Source of the DNA: Planctomycetaceae bacterium
GTDB lineage: Bacteria; Planctomycetota; Planctomycetia; Pirellulales; UBA1268
Reading direction: 5' to 3'
Assembly: GCA_030616935.1 (NCBI GenBank)
Contig: JAUWWJ010000120.1
Location: 1-5,813 of the forward strand
DNA: 5,813 nucleotides
Below the pieces are notes generated by a model. It searched no databases. It had not been told where the DNA came from and saw only the letters and a list, made by a program, of their open reading frames with translations. Position 1 is the first letter of the stretch, and each line of letters opens with the position of its first letter. Shown here piece after piece: positions 1-5,273 of this stretch. Both the position numbers and the translations under genes were made by a program.

Positions 1-1
1 A

Positions 2-1714
2 GAAGATCTACCAGATAGTTCTATCGGTATTGGCCATACTCGATGGGCAACGCATGGACCTCCGACAGATGGCAATGCGCATCCTCATCTTGGGGGTGGC
101 TGCGCAAAGGGACAGGGACATTCGGTGGCAGTAGTTCACAACGGAGTCGTTGAAAACTACGACAGCATTAAAGCGAGACTCGAAGTAGAGGGTTATGTCT
201 TTCAGTCTGAGACTGATTCAGAAGTAATAGCTCATTTGATCGACAGTTGTCTAAAGCAGACCTTCTCAGAGGGACCACGACTGACTGATGACGTCACAGA
301 CTCTCCATATGTGATGGCAGTTCGTGAAGCCATCGGTCATCTGCGCGGCACACATGGACTACTGGTACTTTTCCGGGACCAACCCGATCTCTTAGTTGCG
401 GCAAGATTAGGGAGCCCACTCGTTATTGGAGTAGGAGATGACGAATTCTTTATTGCAAGTGACGCAAGCCCTCTCGCTGGTCATACCGACAGGATCGTCT
501 ATCTAGCTGATCATGAAATTGCTGTCATCAAACGTCAACAGCTTCGAGTTATTCACCGAGACGCTGGAAGAATTGAACCGACTGTACAGCCTCTTTCACT
601 CGACACAAATGATGTTGGCATGGGTGATTATGCCCACTTCATGCTTAAGGAAATCTACGAACAGCCAGAGACTGTCACTGCAGCAATGAGAGGCCGAATT
701 GATCGAGATGATGCAACCTCAATCTTCGGTGGCCTCAATCTCACCCCTTCTCAGCTACAGAACATAAATCGAATTGTCCTAACAGGATGCGGCACAAGCT
801 GGCACTCGGCACTTGTCGGAGAATACATGATCGAAGAATTCGCACGCCTTCCTGTTGAAGTCGAATACGCGAGTGAACTTCGATATCGTAATCCGCCACT
901 TGATAAGGGGACATTGCTTTTCGCTATTACGCAATCTGGTGAAACAGCAGACACACTGGCTGCGCTGCGAGAAATGAAACGAAAGGGACATCAAACTCTT
1001 TCAATTTGTAACGCAATAGGCAGCACGATTGCTACAGAAGCTGACGGCGGAATCTATTTGCATGCAGGGCCAGAAATCGGTGTGGCCAGCACAAAAGCTT
1101 TTACGAGCCAGTGTGTTGTTCTTGCAATGCTAGCCTTGTACTTCGGGAAACTGCGTCACATGAGTTACGAACAAGGCATAGCGTTTATTAATGCGCTCGA
1201 ACAACTTCCAGAACTCATTAGAAAAGCATTAGCAGTTGAATCGACTGTTCGTGGTATCGCTGAACGCTATAGAAATGCCAATACGTTTCTTTACTTGGGC
1301 CGTCAGTATAATTTTCCACTAGCTCTTGAAGGTGCGCTAAAACTCAAGGAAATTAGTTATATACACGCCGAGGGTTACCCAGCAGCGGAGATGAAGCATG
1401 GCCCCATTGCACTTGTTGATCCGCTTACACCAAGCGTTTTCCTAATTCCTAAAGACGCTATCTATGAAAAAGTTCTCCTTAACCTTGAAGAGACCAAGGC
1501 ACGAAAAGGACCGATTATTGCTTTAGTCAGCGAGGGAGATGATCGTGTCCAACACCTTGCTGATGAAATTATTGAGTTACCTGAATGCCCAGACTTTCTC
1601 AATCCGATTGTTGCCTCGATTCCCCTCCAGCTCCTCGCCTATCACATTGCCGTATTTCGAGGATGCGATGTTGATAAACCCAGAAATCTTGCCAAAAGCG
1701 TTACCGTAGAATGA
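2..1714 (+). CDS. glmS: Glutamine--fructose-6-phosphate aminotransferase (isomerizing), 5' end outside window
   Basis: This cytoplasmic enzyme converts fructose-6-phosphate and glutamine to glucosamine-6-phosphate, the entry step to UDP-GlcNAc for peptidoglycan and other envelope sugars. The reading frame is open from the left edge and 570 residues are visible. By alignment from memory with E. coli GlmS (609 aa) about 60 residues are missing, including the start and the N-terminal nucleophile Cys. Visible residues 13-19 (TRWATHG) and 45-48 (VHNG) belong to the glutaminase domain, and HFMLKEIYEQP marks the linker. The first SIS domain has GCGTS (262-266), TQSGET (310-315) and ASTKAFTSQ (362-370). 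The second has the EGALKLKEISYIHAEGYP region with EMKHGP (443-468). The protein ends DVDKPRNLAKSVTVE, the classic GlmS C-terminus with the active-site Lys. A GTG at 125 is an internal Val, not a start. Two short insertions relative to E. coli lie in the glutaminase domain. The gene converges with mutY. Confidence 0.97.
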   Translation, partial: EDLPDSSIGIGHTRWATHGPPTDGNAHPHLGGGCAKGQGHSVAVVHNGVVENYDSIKARLEVEGYVFQSETDSEVIAHLIDSCLKQTFSEGPRLTDDVTDSPYVMAVREAIGHLRGTHGLLVLFRDQPDLLVAARLGSPLVIGVGDDEFFIASDASPLAGHTDRIVYLADHEIAVIKRQQLRVIHRDAGRIEPTVQPLSLDTNDVGMGDYAHFMLKEIYEQPETVTAAMRGRIDRDDATSIFGGLNLTPSQLQNINRIVLTGCGTSWHSALVGEYMIEEFARLPVEVEYASELRYRNPPLDKGTLLFAITQSGETADTLAALREMKRKGHQTLSICNAIGSTIATEADGGIYLHAGPEIGVASTKAFTSQCVVLAMLALYFGKLRHMSYEQGIAFINALEQLPELIRKALAVESTVRGIAERYRNANTFLYLGRQYNFPLALEGALKLKEISYIHAEGYPAAEMKHGPIALVDPLTPSVFLIPKDAIYEKVLLNLEETKARKGPIIALVSEGDDRVQHLADEIIELPECPDFLNPIVASIPLQLLAYHIAVFRGCDVDKPRNLAKSVTVE

Positions 1715-1733
1715 GTCGTGATGCAAGCATGTA

Positions 1734-2813
1734 TCAACCTTCTCTAGAGAAGTGTTTTTCTGCCAATACTACAATTCGGCGTCCTGGCGAAGTCATTGGC
1801 AATTTTTGAATTTCCTGCGGTGACAGCCATCGTTGATGCCGGCGAGCCGCCGGGCGTTGTGATACAAGTGTTGATAAAATCTGGCAGGTCACCTTGTGGT
1901 TTGTAACGCTATAGTCAATGGCACCGAGATCGCGCTGACGACCATGTGCTGCCACTTGATTAGGGATACCACGGGGAAAATCCCAAAGCCCTGCCCACCA
2001 TTCCCCTGGCTGCCGACGCACCACAAGGAGTTTGCCTTTGTGGATGAATACGTAGGCTTTCTCCTTGATTTTTTTTGATGATTTTCGAGCGGGCATGTTC
2101 GGTATCCGATCAACGCTACCAATCTGATACGCCTCACAATGATCCGCCAATGGACATTCCTCACAGCGAGGGCTCACCGGCGTACAAATGATTGAACCTA
2201 AGTCCATCAGTGCCTGATTAAATGCCCCTGCTCCCCCATCACGAGGCACAATAGCCGCTGCAACATCCCAGAGCGGCTGGTCATCTTTATTTCCTGATAA
2301 CGGTGTGTCGTAATGAATGAATCGTGCCAAAACGCGACGAGAGTTTGCTTCGAGAATTGGCTCAGGCAAATCGAATGATATTGATGCAATGGCTCCGGCT
2401 GTGTATCGGCCGACACCAGGGAGTGTACGTAGAGCACGTGCATCTTGAGGAAAAATACCTTTGTAATCAGACACAATGAGCTTTGCAGCCGCATGTAATT
2501 GGCGAGCCCTTCTGTAATACCCAAGACCCTCCCAATATCTCAAGACAACTGCCTCATCTGCTCCAGCAAGATCAAATACAGTAGGGAATTTTGTGACAAA
2601 CCGATGAAAATAATCCTTTACTCTCTCCACCTGCGTTTGTTGGAGCATAATTTCACTCACCCAGACACGGTATGGATCCGGAGAACGCCGCCAAGGAAGA
2701 TCTCTTGCGGTACTGTGGTACCACTTAAGCAGCGAGCGGGAAATCACCTTTCTACGCGATGCCCACTGATCCGAATCAAAGCATGCCGGGTGTTGCTTAT
2801 GTTTTTTGTTCAT
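1734..2813 (-). CDS. mutY: A/G-specific adenine DNA glycosylase MutY
   Basis: MutY removes adenine mispaired with 8-oxoguanine (or G) and so prevents G:C to T:A transversions. The 359-residue product has the full family layout. The N-terminal helical domain has catalytic Glu54 in SEIMLQQTQV. The helix-hairpin-helix is LPGVGRYTA (131-139). The [4Fe-4S] ligands are C210, C217, C220 and C226 with the expected C-x6-C-x2-C-x5-C spacing. The C-terminal NUDIX-like 8-oxoG recognition domain starts near residue 252, with GLWDFPRG (275-282) and an FSH-like loop VTNHKVT (303-309). Odd point: where E. coli has the catalytic Asp138 (LDGN), this protein reads LEAN, with Glu155. I chose the ATG at 2813 because an AGGTGG ribosome site lies 5 bases upstream. 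An in-frame GTG at 2822 sits inside that site and is less likely. The gene is convergent with glmS and divergent from tmk. I see no clear promoter. Confidence 0.96.
   Translation of the reverse strand: MNKKHKQHPACFDSDQWASRRKVISRSLLKWYHSTARDLPWRRSPDPYRVWVSEIMLQQTQVERVKDYFHRFVTKFPTVFDLAGADEAVVLRYWEGLGYYRRARQLHAAAKLIVSDYKGIFPQDARALRTLPGVGRYTAGAIASISFDLPEPILEANSRRVLARFIHYDTPLSGNKDDQPLWDVAAAIVPRDGGAGAFNQALMDLGSIICTPVSPRCEECPLADHCEAYQIGSVDRIPNMPARKSSKKIKEKAYVFIHKGKLLVVRRQPGEWWAGLWDFPRGIPNQVAAHGRQRDLGAIDYSVTNHKVTCQILSTLVSQRPAARRHQRWLSPQEIQKLPMTSPGRRIVVLAEKHFSREG
1739..1759 (+). terminator. Possible weak intrinsic terminator after glmS
   Basis: A perfect 14-base palindrome (1739-1752, CTTCTCTAGAGAAG) is followed by TGTTTTT. 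As RNA it can form a 5-bp stem with a CTAG loop, 24 bases past the glmS stop. It lies inside the last codons of the convergent mutY gene. The stem is short and only partly GC, so termination efficiency is doubtful. Confidence 0.35.
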
Positions 2814-2816
2814 AGA

Positions 2817-2824
2817 TCCCACCT
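2817..2824 (-). promoter_or_regulatory. Ribosome binding site of mutY
   Basis: Read on the minus strand, AGGTGGGA precedes the ATG at 2813, with AGGTGG ending 5 bases before it. It favours this ATG over the in-frame GTG at 2822-2820, which is part of the ribosome site itself. Confidence 0.55.
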
Positions 2825-3215
2825 GTACTTTTTTTACATGCTCAAATTACATTACAAAACAAGTACGAAGCAGAAAACATCCGCTACGAACAACACACGA
2901 CTGATACGTATGAGTGTGAACAATCAGAATTTTTCCACAATGTCTTAACGATATTGCCGACCCCGAAGAAATGTCCGATCCCAACGCAACAGAATTCTCA
3001 CGCAAAAAAAGTCTAAGAGTTATTCAAAAACTTCTTTTAGTATGGGGCGTGACCTTGGTGTGCTGTACTCCCTGCAGAGAAAAGTCCTTACAGAAGCAGT
3101 ATTTGGCTATCCTGAAAGAGCCGTTGACCTTGGCACGCACACATCAAAAAAGGCTATTATCCCAATCGCGATCGAATGTGTACCCCTTTGGAAAAAAGTT
3201 TTTCATCAAACCACG

Positions 3216-3240
3216 GAATGGCTCGTACACTATGCCATTC
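3216..3240 (+). promoter_or_regulatory. Possible antiterminator hairpin competing with the terminator before tmk
   Basis: GAATGGC (3216-3222) is perfectly complementary to GCCATTC (3234-3240), giving a 7-bp stem with an 11-base loop. The second arm is the same segment used as the left arm of the terminator at 3234-3262, so the two hairpins cannot form together. This follows directly from the sequence. A regulatory role is inferred. Confidence 0.4.
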
Positions 3241-3267
3241 GTCCGAACTGCAACCGAATGGCTTTTT
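3234..3267 (+). terminator. Intrinsic terminator upstream of tmk
   Basis: An 8-bp perfect stem, GCCATTCG (3234-3241) with CGAATGGC (3255-3262), has a 13-base loop and is followed at once by five T (3263-3267) and then GTG. This is the best-formed rho-independent terminator in the window. It ends 72 bases before the tmk ATG and points toward it, so transcripts starting upstream must read through it to express tmk unless a promoter lies in 3268-3339. Confidence 0.72.
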
Positions 3268-3328
3268 GTGTAATTCAAAAGAAATTTTTCGTAATTCGAG
3301 TAATCTTTTGGGCTTGCCCCGAAGTGCT

Positions 3329-3332
3329 GGAG
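3329..3332 (+). promoter_or_regulatory. Ribosome binding site of tmk
   Basis: GGAG ends 7 bases before the ATG at 3340, a standard spacing. It supports that start, which also places the Walker A loop at the expected distance from the N-terminus. Confidence 0.6.
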
Positions 3333-3339
3333 AAACTGT

Positions 3340-3978
3340 ATGAAATCAGGAAAATTCGTTGTGCTTGAGGGAGTTGATGGATCTGGAAAGTCCTCACAGG
3401 CAACGGCTCTTGCCGAATGGTTGGAACACGCGGGGTGCCGGGTTGTCTGTTGCCATGACCCAGGTTCAACACCGTTGGGGGATGCCGTTCGAGACGTTTT
3501 ACTCCACCGAAAAGAACTTCGTCTGGATCCTGAGGCTGAGATGTTTCTCTACATGGCATCTCGGGCTCAACTAGTTCGAGAAGTGATCCAGCCTGCCTTG
3601 CGAAACGGCGACTGGGTCGTATCCGATCGTTTCCTCATGAGTAACATTGTATATCAGGGACATGCTGGAGGCCTTGATATTGAAGCCGTTCGAGAGGCTG
3701 GGGAAATCGCGACATGTGGCATTCAGCCTGATCTCACACTCGTTCTTGATATTGATCTCGATACGGCATCAGTCAGGATGAATCGTCCTTTGGATCGTCT
3801 CGAAAGCCGGGGGGAGGAGTACCATAAAAAAGTACGACGTGGGTACCACATTGAAGCCCAATCGGAGGACGCTGTTCTTATTGATGCAACAGCGGATACT
3901 GACAAAGTGCGAACAGAAATCATTGCTGTGACCCAATCTACATTTTCTGACGTCCTCAACTGCTCATTGAATTCGTAA
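3340..3978 (+). CDS. tmk: Thymidylate (dTMP) kinase
   Basis: Tmk phosphorylates dTMP to dTDP with ATP, an essential step in dTTP supply. The 212-residue length is typical. The P-loop GVDGSGKSS is at 11-19 and lacks an internal Arg, as in the bacterial type exemplified by E. coli. DPGSTPLG (40-47) corresponds to the usual REPGGTPLGE motif. The DR motif is SDRF (95-98), followed by NIVYQGHAGGLD. The LID region RPLDRLESRGEEYHKKVRRGY-like segment spans 149-169, with DR, RGEE and KKVRRGY. The DPGSTPLG variant and the YQGHAGGLD stretch resemble planctomycete sequences as I remember them. The gene is followed by holB after 44 bases and is probably co-transcribed with it. The terminator and alternative hairpin just upstream suggest that expression could be attenuated. 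The start is supported by GGAG at 3329. Confidence 0.96.
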   Translation: MKSGKFVVLEGVDGSGKSSQATALAEWLEHAGCRVVCCHDPGSTPLGDAVRDVLLHRKELRLDPEAEMFLYMASRAQLVREVIQPALRNGDWVVSDRFLMSNIVYQGHAGGLDIEAVREAGEIATCGIQPDLTLVLDIDLDTASVRMNRPLDRLESRGEEYHKKVRRGYHIEAQSEDAVLIDATADTDKVRTEIIAVTQSTFSDVLNCSLNS

Positions 3979-4022
3979 CACCCTTACTGCACGACAGGAA
4001 ACAAGGAAGAGAGACTCATTCA

Positions 4023-5063
4023 ATGTCTTGGGAAGGAATTGAGGGGCACGATCAAATAGCCAATCGTTTTTCATCGGCGGAGGCAGCGGGGCGCATCGCA
4101 GGAAGCTATTTATTCATAGGGCAAGAGGGTATCGGTAAAGCTACATTTGCAAAATCGCTCACCATGGCTCTAGCGTGTGACGATTCCGAGAATAATCTTA
4201 CCGCTTGCCGTAAGTGCAACTCCTGCATTCAAGCACTTGCCGGAACGCATCCAGATATTGACATCGTACAGAAACCTGCCGAACGAACCACGATTCCTCT
4301 CGAATCTTTGATTGGTTCTCCTGACCAACGACTGCGTGCGGGCCTGTGCTGGCGGCTTCTCTTGAGGCCACAGCTTGCGTCAAGAAAATTTGCGGTTCTC
4401 CTCGACGCAGATCATCTTTCCGAAGAGGCCGCTAATTGCCTGCTGAAAACACTCGAGGAGCCGCCTCCAGGAGCCGTCATCATTCTGGTAGGAACAACTC
4501 TTGAGAGACAGCTACCGACTATACGATCTCGATGCCAAGTTATACGTTTTGCACCTCTAGCCGATGATATTATCAAGCACGTTATTCGAAGAGAACAACA
4601 GCAAAATGGTCAAGACTTAACGGACTTGACGTTGAATGAAATTGCTCGCATTGCTCAGGGGAGCCTCTCAAAAGCAAGACTCTTTCTTGACGAGGAACTC
4701 ACATCATTCCGAACAAAACTTTTCAAAATGCTCTCGGAAAAGCCTCTTCGTGGAGTTGATCTCACACGTGAAACAATTGGCATCGTAGAAGCAGTGGGAA
4801 AGGAACCGTCTCTTCGACGAACGCGACTACGCCTTGTTCTTGACTTATCAATCGGTTTTTTCAGGACTAAGCTGCATGTAATTCATGGTCTTTCTTGTCC
4901 TGCAGACGACGTTCTTGAATCAACCATTCATGCATGGACTGCGTCACCTGAGGAAATAACACAATGCCTGGAGTATTCGTTAGATGCGCGGCAGGGTGTG
5001 GATCGAAATGCAAACTTAGGCATTCTGGTTGATGCCTGGACAGCAAGGCTTGAGCGCGCGTAA
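4023..5063 (+). CDS. holB: DNA polymerase III delta' subunit (clamp loader)
   Basis: Delta' is the stator subunit of the clamp loader that places the sliding clamp on DNA. The 346-residue AAA+ protein starts MSWEGIEGHD. It carries a P-loop-like GQEGIGKAT (33-41), with Ala where the Ser/Thr after Lys is usual. A zinc-binding set follows at C52, C62, C65 and C68. The Walker B region is VLLDADHL (125-132), where Ala replaces the canonical Glu. Then come LLKTLEEPPP (140-149) and SRC at 169-171, the conserved sensor/arginine-finger motif. Degenerate ATPase motifs fit delta' rather than the ATP-hydrolysing tau/gamma subunit, and the length argues against DnaX. The C-terminal third is divergent, as usual for this family. 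Ribosome-site candidates before the ATG are AAGGA (4003-4007) and the closer GAGAG (4009-4013). Pairing of tmk and holB is common in bacteria. Expression probably depends on the tmk transcript, as the gap shows no obvious promoter. Confidence 0.93.
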   Translation: MSWEGIEGHDQIANRFSSAEAAGRIAGSYLFIGQEGIGKATFAKSLTMALACDDSENNLTACRKCNSCIQALAGTHPDIDIVQKPAERTTIPLESLIGSPDQRLRAGLCWRLLLRPQLASRKFAVLLDADHLSEEAANCLLKTLEEPPPGAVIILVGTTLERQLPTIRSRCQVIRFAPLADDIIKHVIRREQQQNGQDLTDLTLNEIARIAQGSLSKARLFLDEELTSFRTKLFKMLSEKPLRGVDLTRETIGIVEAVGKEPSLRRTRLRLVLDLSIGFFRTKLHVIHGLSCPADDVLESTIHAWTASPEEITQCLEYSLDARQGVDRNANLGILVDAWTARLERA

Positions 5064-5087
5064 CGCACGAAAAAACCCTCTCTCCTA

Positions 5088-5112
5088 CCTGAGTTGCCTT
5101 GCTTCACTCAGG
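5088..5112 (+). terminator. Hairpin after holB, possible terminator
   Basis: CCTGAGT (5088-5094) and ACTCAGG (5106-5112) form a perfect 7-bp stem with an 11-base loop, 25 bases after the holB stop. The sequence after it (ATCGTATTTAATT) is AT-rich but lacks a clean T-run, so it may be a weak or factor-assisted terminator of tmk-holB. On the minus strand a T-run lies 12 bases beyond the stem, too far for a standard terminator. Confidence 0.4.
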
Positions 5113-5200
5113 ATCGTATTTAATTGCAAAATTTTATCGATTTTCTAAGTGATAATCATTTTTCCAATCATTTCTGTCGATCCAATCCTACAGGCGGTGG

Positions 5201-5223
5201 CCTAATCGCTACTGATTATTAGG
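5201..5223. repeat. Inverted repeat upstream of the exported-protein gene
   Basis: CCTAAT (5201-5206) and ATTAGG (5218-5223) are perfect inverted repeats separated by 11 bases, extendable by G-T pairs as RNA. A second dyad, ACCAC (5237-5241) and GTGGT (5244-5248), lies closer to the start at 5274. These could be operator sites or 5' leader structure of the next gene. Nothing identifies the binding factor. Confidence 0.3.
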
Positions 5224-5259
5224 TTGTCACTTTGGCACCACACGTGGTACCGGTGATTT

Positions 5260-5264
5260 GAGGA
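5260..5264 (+). promoter_or_regulatory. Ribosome binding site of the gene starting at 5274
   Basis: GAGGA lies 9 bases before the ATG at 5274. It supports that start for the open frame running to the right edge. Confidence 0.5.
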
Positions 5265-5273
5265 TTGACGGGT

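Larger units (their letters stand above)
3044..3267 (+). ncRNA. Candidate leader RNA or small RNA upstream of tmk-holB
   Basis: The strong terminator at 3234-3267 implies a + strand transcript that ends here, before any recognised gene. Upstream, several stems can be drawn by eye. GTGTGC (3058-3063) can pair with GCACAC (3137-3142). This could enclose CTGC/GCAG (3072-3075 with 3096-3099) and GGCT/AGCC (3105-3108 with 3119-3122). An alternative pairing is ACACAT (3139-3144) with ATGTGT (3176-3181). These pairings are short and not validated. The 5' end is a guess: TAGTAT at 3038-3043 is a weak -10 candidate without a good -35. The RNA could be an attenuated 5' leader of tmk-holB or an independent small RNA. 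No known riboswitch class was recognised. Confidence 0.3.
2825..3339. other. Long intergenic region between divergent mutY and tmk
   Basis: About 500 bases lack a convincing protein gene. The left part (2825-3040) is AT-rich and presumably holds the mutY promoter on the minus strand, but I see no clear -35/-10 pair on either strand. The right part (about 3044-3267) looks like a structured transcript leader. It has a 9-base direct repeat TGACCTTGG (3050-3058 and 3125-3133), several short complementary segments, and a strong + strand terminator at 3234-3267. One open frame of 100 codons (2971-3273, +) has a hydrophobic stretch LLLVWGVTLV but a poor ribosome site, and its last codons form the terminator. 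A second open frame (3042-3368) runs into tmk. I regard neither as a supported gene. No tRNA, SRP RNA, tmRNA or RNase P signature was recognised. Confidence 0.7.

Noticed and set aside
125..127. GTG as a possible glmS start codon.
   Set aside because: The frame continues upstream with conserved glutaminase motifs (TRWATHG, NAHPH), so this is an internal Val and the true start is outside the window.
1715..1733. ATGCAAGCAT, a possible hairpin between the two stop codons that might terminate mutY.
   Set aside because: The stem would be very short with a tiny loop, and no T-run follows it on either strand.
2931..2939. TTTTCCACA, a match to the relaxed DnaA box TTWTNCACA.
   Set aside because: A single relaxed box is expected by chance. 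There is no cluster, no AT-rich unwinding element pattern and no dnaA/dnaN neighbour.
2499..2948. A 149-codon + strand open frame opposite the mutY N-terminal part.
   Set aside because: mutY on the other strand is certain from its motifs. This frame has no ribosome site or family features and is an antisense shadow.
3072..3099. GAGAAAAGTCC near 3077 resembles the GAGGAAAGTCC core of bacterial RNase P RNA.
   Set aside because: The other conserved segment (ACAGAAA...) and the long-range P4 pairing are not found, and the region before the terminator is too short for a full RNase P RNA.
3191..3204. GAAAAA-AG-TTTTTC inverted repeat before the attenuator-like hairpins.
   Set aside because: It is pure A-T with a 2-base spacer and cannot form a stable RNA hairpin as drawn. 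It may simply be a homopolymeric run.
3042..3368. A 108-codon open frame on the + strand crossing the tmk start.
   Set aside because: It has no ribosome site, runs through the strong terminator at 3234-3267, overlaps the first 29 bases of tmk in another frame, and gives no recognisable protein.
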